Positions 17,900-27,030 of a stretch of DNA of 64,000 bases are shown here, piece after piece. The stretch is from an uncultured Bacteroides sp. (lineage in GTDB: Bacteria; Bacteroidota; Bacteroidia; Bacteroidales; Bacteroidaceae). The notes beneath the pieces were generated by a model. The model was not told the origin of the DNA, made no database searches, and saw only the letters and a program-made list of their open reading frames with translations. Location of the stretch: the NCBI RefSeq assembly GCF_963677715.1, contig NZ_OY782495.1, positions 1,664,001-1,728,000 of the forward strand. Direction: 5' to 3'. Position numbers and translations under genes: made by a program. How positions within the stretch are numbered: the stretch's first letter is position 1; each line of letters starts with the position of its first letter.

Positions 17900-20287
17900 A
17901 TGAATTATGCCGAGATTTCTATCATTAAGAGAGATGGAAAAAAGGAAGATTTCTCCATCAGTAAAATCAAGAATGCAGTAACAAAAGCCTTCAATGCCAC
18001 CGGCCTGAAGGATGAAGACAAGCTCATTGCAGACATCACCATGCAGGTGATTGCCTGTTTCTCTTCGCCCACCATTTCGGTGGAAGAAATTCAGGATTTA
18101 GTAGAAAAAGAACTAATGAAAGTGCGCCCCGAAGTAGCCAAGAAATACATTATCTACCGCGAATGGCGCAACACGGAGCGCGACAGGAAGACGCAAATGA
18201 AGCAGGTGATGGACGGCATCGTAGCTATCGATAAGAATGATGTAAACCTGAGCAATGCAAACATGTCCAGCCATACTCCCGCCGGACAAATGATGACTTT
18301 CGCCTCCGAAGTGACCAAGGATTATACCTACAGGTACCTGCTGCCGAAACGTTTTGCCGAAGCACACCAGTTAGGAGACATACATATTCATGACCTTGAC
18401 TATTACCCCACCAAAACCACCACTTGCATTCAGTATGATATGGATGATCTCTTCGAGCGTGGTTTTCGCACAAAAAACGGAAGCATCCGCACCCCGCAAA
18501 GCATACAAAGTTATGCCACACTGGCCACGATCATTTTCCAAACCAACCAGAACGAACAGCATGGCGGACAAGCCATTCCGGCTTTCGACTTCTTTATGGC
18601 AAAGGGAGTATACAAATCATTCATCAAACACCTCACTTCCGATCTTAGTTTTTACATCGGCATGGTGAGCCATGCTCCCGATGATAAAGAGCTAAAAACG
18701 CTGGTTACAAAGCACATCTCTTCCATAAAAGTAAATGACGCAGAACAAGAGTCGCTATGCGGCGCACTCCTTTCCCTGCAAATAGTCCTCTCAAAAGAAG
18801 CACTGGCTAAGATTATCAAAAAAGCACTCGAACAAACACGAAAAGATACGCATCAGGCAATGGAAGGTTTTATCCATAACCTGAACACCATGCATTCGCG
18901 CGGTGGCAACCAGGTTGTGTTCAGTTCCATCAATTACGGAACAGATATTTCGCCCGAAGGACGCATGGTGATGGAAGAATTGCTTACTGCCACTGCCGAA
19001 GGGCTGGGAGAGAGAGGCGAAGTGCCGGTATTCCCGATCCAGATATTCAAGGTAAAAAACGGAGTATCTTATTCCGAAGAAGATTACAAACTGGCAGTAG
19101 CCGACTTCGAAGCTGCCATAGAAGGAAAAACAACCTTTTCTACACCAAACTTCGACCTTTTTTTAAAGGCTTGCCGCACCACGGCAAAAGCTCTTTTTCC
19201 TAACTTTATGTTCCTGGATACACCGTTCAACGAGAACAAGAAATGGCGGGCGGACGACCCAAAACGCTACCGATACGAACTGGCAACCATGGGTTGCCGC
19301 ACCCGTGTGTATGAAAACGTGGCCGGAGAAAAAACATCTTTAGGAAGAGGCAACCTCTCTTTTACTACACTAAACCTGCCTCGACTAGCTATCGAAGCCC
19401 GCATCAAAGCCGAAGGCCTCATCGGGAACACCCCAAAAGAAGCGGTAGAACTGAAGGCCAAAGAACTGTTTATCGAAGCGGTGCACCAAATGAGTTGTCT
19501 CATCGCCGACCAGCTGTACACCCGCTATCAGTATCAACGCACGGCACTGGCCCGCCAATTTCCCTTTATGATGGGCAACGACGTGTGGAAAGGCGGCGGC
19601 GCTCTCGATCCGAATCAAGAAGTAGGCGACGTATTGCGCAGCGGCACTCTGGGCATCGGCTTCATTGGCGGACACAACGCCATGACGGCACTCTACGGAA
19701 CGGGGCACGGGCACAACCCCAAAGCATGGAATACACTCTACGAAGCCGTACAAGAGATGAACAAAGTCGTAGATGAGTACAAAGAAAAATACCAACTCAA
19801 CTACTCTGTGCTGGCTACCCCTGCCGAAGGATTATCGGGTAGGTTTACGCGCATGGATAAACGCAAGTATGGCATCATACCGGGCGTAACGGATAATGAT
19901 TATTACGTAAACTCATTCCATGTAGATGTAAAGGAGCCCATCAGCATTGTCGAAAAAATAAAGTGCGAAGCACCGTTCCATGCCATCACCCGTGGCGGGC
20001 ACATCACCTATGTGGAGTTGGACGGCGAAGCACAGAAAAACGTAAAAGCCATAGTAAAGATAGTGAAGACGATGCACGACGAAGGCATCGGCTACGGCTC
20101 AGTTAACCATCCGGTAGATACCTGTCATGCGTGCGGATACAAAGGCGTTATATACGATAAATGTCCTGTCTGCCAAGGTGAGAACATTCTGCGTATGCGC
20201 CGCATCACAGGCTACCTTACCGGAGACCTCAGTTCGTGGAACTCCGCCAAGCGGGCGGAAGAGAAAGACAGAGTGAAACATCACTAA
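17900..20287 (+). CDS. nrdD: Anaerobic ribonucleoside-triphosphate reductase (class III)
   Basis: A 795-aa glycyl-radical enzyme that reduces ribonucleoside triphosphates to deoxy forms without oxygen and without B12. Residues 1-95 are an ATP-cone (SIIKRDGKKEDFSISKIKNA), giving allosteric control by ATP/dATP. The catalytic barrel follows. The C-terminus has a zinc site, Cys742, Cys745, Cys755 and Cys758 (CHAC, CPVC), and the radical loop RRITGYLTG with the expected radical at Gly771. It is followed by its activase nrdG after 33 bases and preceded by a cobalamin riboswitch, so expression is probably lowered by B12. Confidence 0.97.
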   Translation: MNYAEISIIKRDGKKEDFSISKIKNAVTKAFNATGLKDEDKLIADITMQVIACFSSPTISVEEIQDLVEKELMKVRPEVAKKYIIYREWRNTERDRKTQMKQVMDGIVAIDKNDVNLSNANMSSHTPAGQMMTFASEVTKDYTYRYLLPKRFAEAHQLGDIHIHDLDYYPTKTTTCIQYDMDDLFERGFRTKNGSIRTPQSIQSYATLATIIFQTNQNEQHGGQAIPAFDFFMAKGVYKSFIKHLTSDLSFYIGMVSHAPDDKELKTLVTKHISSIKVNDAEQESLCGALLSLQIVLSKEALAKIIKKALEQTRKDTHQAMEGFIHNLNTMHSRGGNQVVFSSINYGTDISPEGRMVMEELLTATAEGLGERGEVPVFPIQIFKVKNGVSYSEEDYKLAVADFEAAIEGKTTFSTPNFDLFLKACRTTAKALFPNFMFLDTPFNENKKWRADDPKRYRYELATMGCRTRVYENVAGEKTSLGRGNLSFTTLNLPRLAIEARIKAEGLIGNTPKEAVELKAKELFIEAVHQMSCLIADQLYTRYQYQRTALARQFPFMMGNDVWKGGGALDPNQEVGDVLRSGTLGIGFIGGHNAMTALYGTGHGHNPKAWNTLYEAVQEMNKVVDEYKEKYQLNYSVLATPAEGLSGRFTRMDKRKYGIIPGVTDNDYYVNSFHVDVKEPISIVEKIKCEAPFHAITRGGHITYVELDGEAQKNVKAIVKIVKTMHDEGIGYGSVNHPVDTCHACGYKGVIYDKCPVCQGENILRMRRITGYLTGDLSSWNSAKRAEEKDRVKHH

Positions 20288-20320
20288 CGCTTACACCAAC
20301 AATACCCACACAAAACCAGA

Positions 20321-20806
20321 ATGCTTTACTTATTATATACTTACCCTGAAACCATTGTAGACGGCGAAGGCATCCGATACTCCATTTATTTGGCCGGATG
20401 CCTTCACCACTGCCGTGGTTGCCACAACCCCGAAAGTTGGAACCCACAAGCCGGAGAACCTTTGACCGAAGAAAGGATTTCAGCTATCATCCGGGAGATA
20501 AAGGCCAATCCGTTACTCGATGGCATTACTTTCTCCGGAGGCGACCCGCTCTATAATCCCGATGAATTTCTTCCCCTTATCCGGCGCATTAAGAACGAAA
20601 CAAAGCAAAACATCTGGTGCTACACAGGTTACCGGCATGCAGAGATTGAAGCCGACGAAAAAAGAGCCAAGGTTTTACCTTATATCGACGTGTTGGTCGA
20701 CGGACGTTTCGAACAGTCACTCTATTCTCCTTATCTTGATTTTTGCGGAAGCAGCAATCAACACATCATCCAGCTAACGCATAGCCATACTTCTCCCCAC
20801 CGATGA
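20321..20806 (+). CDS. nrdG: Anaerobic ribonucleotide reductase activating protein
   Basis: A 161-aa radical-SAM activase that uses a 4Fe-4S cluster and S-adenosylmethionine to put the glycyl radical on NrdD. The cluster motif is CLHHCRGC (CxxxCxxC) near residues 27-34, and [12 protein letters not shown] is the SAM-binding GGE-like segment. The size is normal. It follows nrdD directly on the same strand, so the pair is one operon under the riboswitch. Confidence 0.96.
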   Translation: MLYLLYTYPETIVDGEGIRYSIYLAGCLHHCRGCHNPESWNPQAGEPLTEERISAIIREIKANPLLDGITFSGGDPLYNPDEFLPLIRRIKNETKQNIWCYTGYRHAEIEADEKRAKVLPYIDVLVDGRFEQSLYSPYLDFCGSSNQHIIQLTHSHTSPHR

Positions 20807-20822
20807 AACAATTCCACAATAA

Positions 20823-23057
20823 CTATTTAATCCTGGTAATTTTTAATTTATGGATAACCGCGTTGTTCACATCTCTATTCATATTCTCATTCTCAGCCCT
20901 GTACTGCAATTGAATTTGATGTTCTCCCGCTTTAAGGCTTACATGAGTAGAGTTACTCCATCCCAAATTAGTCCAATCATCACGACCTCTTTGAGGAAAA
21001 ACAGAAACACCCTCGTATGCCCCATCAACAAACAAGGAACGGATACAGCATTTATTCTCATCCTGCACTGTCGAACTTCCATTAGCATATAACCAATCGA
21101 TAGCATACAAACCATCTTTTTCTATTTTTATCGTCGTAACAAAAGTGGTGCTTGTCTTTTCGCCGGATTTGGTTATGTTCTCATTTTTGCCAAGTCTAGT
21201 CTCTTCAATATCATAAACGGTCTCGCTCAGCTTTCGCCAAATAAGAGGTTCGCTCGCAAAAGAAGATAACATTGGATCATTACCTATTGCAATTACCTGA
21301 TATTCACCCTCATCTGCAACTTTTAATTTGAGCGATGTGCTTTTTTGCCTTTCATATTCTACTCCATCTTTTAGTACTATATATGATGATGCTCCTTTTA
21401 TAGGGCTCCATGATAAAACATTGCCGCTAATCTTTGCATCAGGATTCAATAACGCATACTTATTTTCAGTCAGATTTATAGTGCTTTCGGGATTTGCAAA
21501 ACTATTTGTCAGAATAATCTTTATATCATGTTTTCCGATTGTTGTTGCAAGTATTTCCGGGGTACCGGATTTACCATCTACTGTAAACGATGCTATCCGG
21601 TCACCATAACCTTCCATACTTATATTTAGGCTAGCTTTTCTATAAGAAAAATTCGTAAGACTTCTTCCGCCTGCTAATTCTTTAGGCACAAAAGGGCTAA
21701 AGGCTAATCTATCCTCTTCAAATTTCATCCCGAAATAAAGACGATAAACAATACTTAAATTGCCAGAAAGGCTCCATAACATGTTACCTGAATTTGTATT
21801 TGTTCCTGTCCAATCTCCGCTTTGCACATCGAAATTCTCTTTATTGGTAGCAAACAAAGCAGCAGCCCGATAAGCACTGCCCAACGCATGTTCAACAGCC
21901 TGCATATTTCCTACTTTAGCTGCCGCCAGCATCCAAAACGAAGTTACAAACGGCCAGGTAGCGTTGTTGTGATATGAAAACATATCTGATATTTGAGGAT
22001 AGAAAATGCTAGGGCCAAAAGGGAGAACCGGCATTTTCTGAACAATCAGTTTCTGCTGTTCCGGCGATGCTATATCAAACAGGATACAAAGAGCCTCACC
22101 TAATGTTTCACTGTGTGGCGATAAGATATTGCTGTTACGTCCATAAAGATATTGCGCATAATAACCTTTATCCGGCATCCACAGATATTTGTTAATGGCA
22201 GCTTTTAAAGATTCTGCCTTTTGGCTATATCGAATGTAATCATCTTGTTTGTTCAAAACTTTGGCCATCTTGCTTAATACATCCAGTGCCCGGAAATGAA
22301 TGGCATTGGTTCCCAAACACTTCGACTTATAGATATCTGCCGGTTGCATCCATTTCGGGTAACTTTGTTCGCGCCAATCAATAAACGAAGACTCTCCCAT
22401 AGCCAGCCCCGTCTCCTTATCATAAACAGTTAAAAAATCAGTTTCCACAGATTTCTTTATGGCCGGATAAATGCTCCTCACCCAATCGTAGTCACCGGTC
22501 ACTTTATATATTTCCCACGCAGCCATGACCCACACCATCCGGTCGGTAGATACAGGCCACGATCCTCCGGTACCCGTATCCTGAATTATTCTGCCTACCA
22601 TATCGACTTTCCGTAATAGACAATTTCTGGATACAGTCGGTTGCATATAAGACATACTAAGAAAGATGCTATAGCTCACATCACGTGTCCACACTCCGGG
22701 CCAAAGTATGCCTGTGCGCAGAGTTAAATCAGGCTCTACTGCATTCACCATTTCGTCAAGGCCCATATTGTAGATCGCATTCTCAAGAAGAGTAGGCCCG
22801 GTATATTGAGGATAATAAGATAAGTCATTTTTCTTAATCCAGGTATAATTCGTATGATCATCTTTGGGACTCACACTGGAAAAATTACTCACTATTTTAG
22901 TAGCAGATTCGGCTGTTCCCGAATAACTACCTTGTACCATTTTGTCAGATAGCCAGCGATAGGCACTGTTCTGGTACAATACTTTATCCTGAGCCTTTGC
23001 ATTATATGCTATGCATAGATATGCAGCCGATAATAGAACGAATTTGATTAGCCTCAT
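20823..23057 (-). CDS. Secreted six-hairpin glycosidase (MGH1/debranching-like) with C-terminal binding module
   Basis: A 744-aa secreted protein with signal peptide MRLIKFVLLSAAYLCIAYNAKA and probable cleavage before QDK. Residues about 90-490 look like an (alpha/alpha)6-barrel: GVWTRDVSYSI, GGSWPVSTDRMVWVMAAW, FIDWREQSYPKW and NNATWPFVTSFWMLAA. This fits the MGH1-like/glycogen-debranching clan; the exact CAZy family is not clear. After a beta-rich linker the C-terminal 130 residues resemble a carbohydrate-binding beta-sandwich. It stands alone, without SusC/SusD, so the glycan is unknown. Role: periplasmic or surface glycan trimming. Confidence 0.75.
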   Translation of the reverse strand: MRLIKFVLLSAAYLCIAYNAKAQDKVLYQNSAYRWLSDKMVQGSYSGTAESATKIVSNFSSVSPKDDHTNYTWIKKNDLSYYPQYTGPTLLENAIYNMGLDEMVNAVEPDLTLRTGILWPGVWTRDVSYSIFLSMSYMQPTVSRNCLLRKVDMVGRIIQDTGTGGSWPVSTDRMVWVMAAWEIYKVTGDYDWVRSIYPAIKKSVETDFLTVYDKETGLAMGESSFIDWREQSYPKWMQPADIYKSKCLGTNAIHFRALDVLSKMAKVLNKQDDYIRYSQKAESLKAAINKYLWMPDKGYYAQYLYGRNSNILSPHSETLGEALCILFDIASPEQQKLIVQKMPVLPFGPSIFYPQISDMFSYHNNATWPFVTSFWMLAAAKVGNMQAVEHALGSAYRAAALFATNKENFDVQSGDWTGTNTNSGNMLWSLSGNLSIVYRLYFGMKFEEDRLAFSPFVPKELAGGRSLTNFSYRKASLNISMEGYGDRIASFTVDGKSGTPEILATTIGKHDIKIILTNSFANPESTINLTENKYALLNPDAKISGNVLSWSPIKGASSYIVLKDGVEYERQKSTSLKLKVADEGEYQVIAIGNDPMLSSFASEPLIWRKLSETVYDIEETRLGKNENITKSGEKTSTTFVTTIKIEKDGLYAIDWLYANGSSTVQDENKCCIRSLFVDGAYEGVSVFPQRGRDDWTNLGWSNSTHVSLKAGEHQIQLQYRAENENMNRDVNNAVIHKLKITRIK

Positions 23058-23591
23058 TTTATTAATTAATTATGTTTGACAACCCCATGAAAAGCGACTC
23101 GGACTTCTTTATAATAAGTCACCGGATGAACCATGTTCCAAAGAAGGCTTGAAAGCATCGATAGTAAGTTGCATGCCTTGCGATTTATACTTCATTATGC
23201 TATCATTTAACACTCAAAGATAACTGTTGTTAGTCAAACAAAAAAGAAATTGAAGACATAATATGCTAATAATCACTCGATTGATATCATTCAGTAGACC
23301 CTCATTAAATCTCTAAATGATTTTAATCTATGTCCAGATTATAGCGATTCGATTCATCCCATAGGCTATTCGATTTATTAGTTAAACAGCGCTTGCCCAA
23401 TGATTCAACGGGCTGTTTTCTACTATATGTATTGATATGTGGCAACACAATTAATAATCAGTTCAAATAAAAACCGACCAGGCAAAATTATGGATACTAA
23501 GCTATGTACCGAAAAAAAAGTTGACTCTTATTCTTGAATGGATTGATTCTTACTATCTTTGCTTGCATATATTCACTTAAAAAGAACAATC
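23058..23591. other. Gene-free stretch between glycosidase and XRE regulator
   Basis: AT-rich and without a convincing gene. A 28-codon minus-strand frame at 23109-23195 (starts MKYKSQGMQLTIDAF) lies 51 bases upstream of the glycosidase start; it may be a remnant or chance. The right end carries the XRE promoter. Confidence 0.5.
23554..23561 (+). promoter_or_regulatory. Promoter -7 element for XRE regulator
   Basis: TATCTTTG, 30 bases before the ATG at 23592. It overlaps an upstream in-frame alternative start at 23559 and so rules that start out. Confidence 0.6.
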
Positions 23592-23981
23592 ATGGAAGCT
23601 GAATTAAATGAAAAAGTAAACAAAAGGCACGTCGGGCGTAACTTGCAAAAGATCCGCGTATATATGGGCGTAAAGCAGGAAGCTTTGGCTATGGATCTTG
23701 GTATCAGCCAACAAGTGATTTCAAAAATCGAAAAGCAAGATGAAATAGAAGAAGGACTTTTGGCACGAGTTGCCGGTGTACTAGGTATATCTCCAGAAGT
23801 AATCAGAGACTTTGACGTTGAAAAGGCTATCTACAATATTAATAACATTAGAGACAATACTTTTGAACAAGGTTCAACGTCAATTGCCCAACAATTCAAT
23901 CCCATTGACAAGATCGTTGAGCTGTACGAGCGTCTATTACAGAGTGAAAGAGAAAAAATTGAGTTATTGAAAAACAAGTAA
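23592..23981 (+). CDS. XRE-family helix-turn-helix regulator
   Basis: A 129-aa DNA-binding protein from the ATG at 23592. The Cro/CI-type helix-turn-helix occupies residues about 12-68 (VGRNLQKIRVYMGVKQEALA, then LGISQQVISKIEKQ). The C-terminal part is helical and may mediate dimerisation (IVELYERLLQSEREKIELL). Its own promoter is at 23554. It sits 509 bases from the 3' end of the four-gene minus-strand operon, so it could regulate that unit, but no shared operator was found. Confidence 0.88.
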   Translation: MEAELNEKVNKRHVGRNLQKIRVYMGVKQEALAMDLGISQQVISKIEKQDEIEEGLLARVAGVLGISPEVIRDFDVEKAIYNINNIRDNTFEQGSTSIAQQFNPIDKIVELYERLLQSEREKIELLKNK

Positions 23982-24002
23982 TCACTGAATATATCAATTA
24001 GA

Positions 24003-24074
24003 TAAAACCAGAGTTAAGGCCTATCTCTATGGAGTGGATACGGTAACTTCTCCCAAAGAGGTTTGCACTTGTTA
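24003..24074 (+). pseudogene. Possible remnant of an HU/IHF-like protein N-terminus
   Basis: A short frame reads KTRVKAYLYGVDTVTSPKEV then stops. RVKAYLY resembles the N-terminus of Bacteroidales HU/IHF-like proteins (DUF4469 type). There is no start codon and no downstream continuation, so if real it is debris. Weak similarity by eye only. Confidence 0.2.
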
Positions 24075-24097
24075 AATTGCACTTTCCATTTAAAGGG

Positions 24098-24124
24098 AAA
24101 TCGTCAGTTGCTAACGGACGATTT
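24098..24124. repeat. Short hairpin after XRE gene
   Basis: AAATCGTC (24098-24105) pairs with GACGATTT (24117-24124), loop 11. No T-run follows, so terminator function is doubtful. Confidence 0.35.
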
Positions 24125-24287
24125 GGGGAACAATTATTATAGTAAAATTATATGGGGTTTGCATCTTGCAGATCCTCAAGGAAGCGATAAATAAGGCGTG
24201 GATGCCTTGCCTGCATAACATCTGATTCACTCTGCTGATTTAGTCGTCATTATAATACCAGTCAAAGTTTCTATTAAAAAATTTACC

Positions 24288-24371
24288 CCGACAGTTTCAC
24301 TGTTTAGTCCGACTGTCCCAAGGCACACACCGACAGGTTCTGTATTTACACCGCCAACTTTATCTTCCAAA
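24288..24371 (+). repeat. Array of four 21-bp imperfect repeats
   Basis: Units begin at 24288, 24309, 24330 and 24351, exactly 21 bases apart, each opening with CCGAC or CCGCC. Two units contain small palindromes (ACAGTTTCACTGT, ACAGGTTCTGT). In one frame the DNA would read PTVSLFS, PTVPRHT, PTGSVFT, but there is no start codon. It lies 119 bases beyond the 3' end of the AlbA_2 gene. Compare the arrays at 30138 and 59818. Confidence 0.55.
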
Positions 24372-24490
24372 ACATCCCTATAGTAATAGAAAAAACAAAC
24401 TCCTCAGCATTCAGGATATCTATCTTAAATTTATCATAGTAAACTTCTTGATATTCATTTTATATGCTCATTCTGTTTCCCGATTTTTCT

Positions 24491-25981
24491 TCATCGCTCT
24501 TTTATCATCGACAGAAAAGTAGCTCCCCTCTTTGTTAATACAAATTTTTGAGAAGGATGACTTGGTACGTCTGGAATGGTATGTTCAACCAGCCTGTCAG
24601 TAATCAACTTTCGAAGTATTTTATTTAATTGTCCTGAAACCTTTTTCTGCCCTAAAGAAATAGAAAGTTCTTGCCTTGACATAGCAATATCAGACAACTT
24701 CTCTAGAATCTCTGTATACAAAGTCTTGCCCTGCAACTCTTGCTGTAGCTCTTGCTGTAGCTCTTGCTGTAGCTCTTGCTGTAGCTCTTGCTGTAGCTCT
24801 TGCTTAGCCTCTATTTCTTCAACATAATCCAACTTTACGAGCTGTACTTGGAAGGATAACCCAACCTCTTTCCACCTCAAAGAGATATTAGGATATAACT
24901 TCATTTCTTCAGCCACTAGTTTCAATCCATTGCCCCATTGATCAATAATACCTAATCTTTTAAAGACAGGAGCAATAACTTTATTTCGTGCATCCGATTG
25001 ACGGCTTTCCATCGCTGCATAGTCAATAGATGGAGGGAGCAAGCCCGGACTTGTTATCTCAATCATATCATCATAGATGGCTATCTTTATATCTTTTCCA
25101 GTAAGAGAATAATCGCGATGTACCACTGCATTACGAACAATTTCGCGAATAGCCTTTATAGGATATTCCCAATGCGAAACTGTGTACACCCCTTCAACAG
25201 TAGCACCTTTATTTATATGCCGAAGTAGAAAGTTATACGCCTCTTCCGCTTGCGTAGCTATGTTTGAATAAATACTCTTTTGATCAATAAACTCTTCCGT
25301 ACCCACTCCTTTGAAACGAGCACACTCCACTTTAGCATAATGAAACATCGAATTACGAAGTTCATCATCAGAGAAAAGGATTAAAGCATTAGTCGGATAT
25401 ACAACCCCGTGCACAGTCTTTACCAGCTCCAATTTCTTTAAAGCCTGATCGTTTAAATCCTCTCCGGTCTTTTCTTTATAGATTGCCTTAAATTCATCAA
25501 TCTGTAATTCATTTACCGTTTTATCAAGAACCTCTTCACTATCAAAAGATATATTTCGTTTTTTACGTTCCAATTCAGCAATAATAGATTCGTCAGCCAA
25601 TCTGCTCGACGAACCTACCCGAATATATGTCCCTTTCAGTTTTCCTTTTTCTTTCAGATAATACGGAGGCATACTTCCTCGGAAAATAGAGACTTTAATA
25701 AGATGTTTATCATCAATCGACAAAAAAGAGATGTCCGGCAAAATAGCAGGATAACAACGATCGAAAATAATATTACTTATTTGCTCTTCCGTTTTCACCA
25801 ATTCATCTTCTGGTATGCCGACAAGTTCTCTTGTCTTATCATTGACTCCAATATATAAATCACCACCAGCATCATTAGCAAAGGCAACAATTGTCTTTGC
25901 TAAATCGGAATTTTCGGGTATTGAGCCCTTAAATTCTAATCGGCGACTTTCTGGTTGGGACAAGATCTCTTCTATATTCAT
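24491..25981 (-). CDS. AlbA_2 (Schlafen-type) ATP-binding protein with winged helix
   Basis: A 496-aa protein, last gene of the four-gene operon. Residues about 10-125 are an AlbA_2/Schlafen divergent AAA domain (ESRRLEFKGS, IVAFANDAGGDLYIGV). Residues about 265-385 match the RecG-like HATPase_c_4 region (AIREIVRNAVVHRDYS, IDQWGNGLKLV). Residues 394-417 are six QELQ units encoded by a 12-bp DNA repeat. The C-terminal 80 residues look like a winged helix. Such proteins act as transcriptional regulators or in phage and stress defence; which one here is unknown. The start lies 5 bases after the preceding gene's stop, so it is co-transcribed. Confidence 0.85.
   Translation of the reverse strand: MNIEEILSQPESRRLEFKGSIPENSDLAKTIVAFANDAGGDLYIGVNDKTRELVGIPEDELVKTEEQISNIIFDRCYPAILPDISFLSIDDKHLIKVSIFRGSMPPYYLKEKGKLKGTYIRVGSSSRLADESIIAELERKKRNISFDSEEVLDKTVNELQIDEFKAIYKEKTGEDLNDQALKKLELVKTVHGVVYPTNALILFSDDELRNSMFHYAKVECARFKGVGTEEFIDQKSIYSNIATQAEEAYNFLLRHINKGATVEGVYTVSHWEYPIKAIREIVRNAVVHRDYSLTGKDIKIAIYDDMIEITSPGLLPPSIDYAAMESRQSDARNKVIAPVFKRLGIIDQWGNGLKLVAEEMKLYPNISLRWKEVGLSFQVQLVKLDYVEEIEAKQELQQELQQELQQELQQELQQELQGKTLYTEILEKLSDIAMSRQELSISLGQKKVSGQLNKILRKLITDRLVEHTIPDVPSHPSQKFVLTKRGATFLSMIKER
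24731..24802 (-). repeat. 12-bp minisatellite inside the AlbA_2 gene
   Basis: Six tandem 12-bp units (plus-strand CTGTAGCTCTTG; the first is the variant CTGCAACTCTTG). They encode QELQ six times and keep the frame. The unit is a multiple of three, so copy-number change would alter linker length without breaking the protein. Confidence 0.95.
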
Positions 25982-25986
25982 ACTCT

Positions 25987-27030
25987 TTATTTCTCTTCTT
26001 TAAAGAACAACTGATAATAATACATGTCACGCTCCTTATCAAAACCACGTTCGATGTATTGCTCTCCTCCATGAATGTTAATATCAAAATTCTTATCCAG
26101 TTTAATAGTAGTCATGGTACCGGTACCTTTCTTCTTAAGAGCTTGAGTAGAAACATCAAAGCTATCACTTAGTTCAATATCTCTTTCTTGCTGATAAACA
26201 TCCTTATACTTATTAAAGCTCTCTACTATCTCTGGTTGGTTAAACACATCCTTAGCAAACTGTTCCATATTCACAGAGCCATTCTTTAAAGCATCTACAC
26301 TCTTATTGATAAGAATCGCCTGCTCTGCTTTACTCACTTGATATTCTTTAGGCAATGCCTGAGATACAAAGCTTTTACAGAGCGAAAGAACATTCTGCGT
26401 GTGATAAAATTCATCTCTGCGAGGACGAACATGAAGAAAATCTTCCGTCCAATATTTGGCTTCCGCACCTTTGTTCGTGTTATCCACTACAGATACCAGA
26501 TAACCATTGTCTCTTTCAATATTGAATATCAAGCAACCTTTATCTAACTTATTAATATTGACTCCTCTTTCACTCTCTATCTCAAAACCATCACCCGAAG
26601 GATATACTTTAAGAAATGTATCCTTGTTCTCAGACTTAAAAAGCCCAACCGCATCCACTGTTTCTCCATCCACTATACAATCTTTAAAATAGACCACATA
26701 GAACTCACCACCTTTTATCTTAGGATGAGTACTTTGCTCATATAAATGCTTAGCTAGGTTTACTGACTGTTCATAAAGTGTACTTGGATCATCAAAAATC
26801 TTAGAAATATAAATATAAACCTCATTCAGAGCAAGATCAGATGAATGAAAAAAATTAAAGTAATCTTCTTTCTGGATAAACGATTTAAAAAAATAATTAG
26901 TTAAAACATAATCAATTTCTTCATTCAACGAGAATTTTGATTTTGATATACGGGCATCTTCATCAAGATTCTTATTGCCTACATAATGTACTGCACACTC
27001 TTTTATTGAAGCATTATAAAATTGTATCAT
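25987..27030 (-). CDS. Nucleoid-associated protein, NA37/YejK family
   Basis: A 347-aa protein of the NA37 (NdpA/YejK) family. Typical features are the N-terminal NASIKECAVHYVGNKNLDED, the central strand GGEFYVVYFKDCIVDGETVD, VGLFKSENKDTFLKV, and the late region KKGTGTMTTIKLDKNFDINI. Homologues bind DNA or coat nucleoids; in Bacteroides they are often near mobile or defence loci. Its ATG overlaps the stop of the membrane-protein gene (4-base overlap), and its stop lies 5 bases before the AlbA_2 start. Part of one operon. Confidence 0.85.
   Translation of the reverse strand: MIQFYNASIKECAVHYVGNKNLDEDARISKSKFSLNEEIDYVLTNYFFKSFIQKEDYFNFFHSSDLALNEVYIYISKIFDDPSTLYEQSVNLAKHLYEQSTHPKIKGGEFYVVYFKDCIVDGETVDAVGLFKSENKDTFLKVYPSGDGFEIESERGVNINKLDKGCLIFNIERDNGYLVSVVDNTNKGAEAKYWTEDFLHVRPRRDEFYHTQNVLSLCKSFVSQALPKEYQVSKAEQAILINKSVDALKNGSVNMEQFAKDVFNQPEIVESFNKYKDVYQQERDIELSDSFDVSTQALKKKGTGTMTTIKLDKNFDINIHGGEQYIERGFDKERDMYYYQLFFKEEK

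Noticed and set aside
18113-19795. Several 60-136-codon minus-strand frames within nrdD
   Set aside because: They are shadows of a strongly conserved gene on the other strand.
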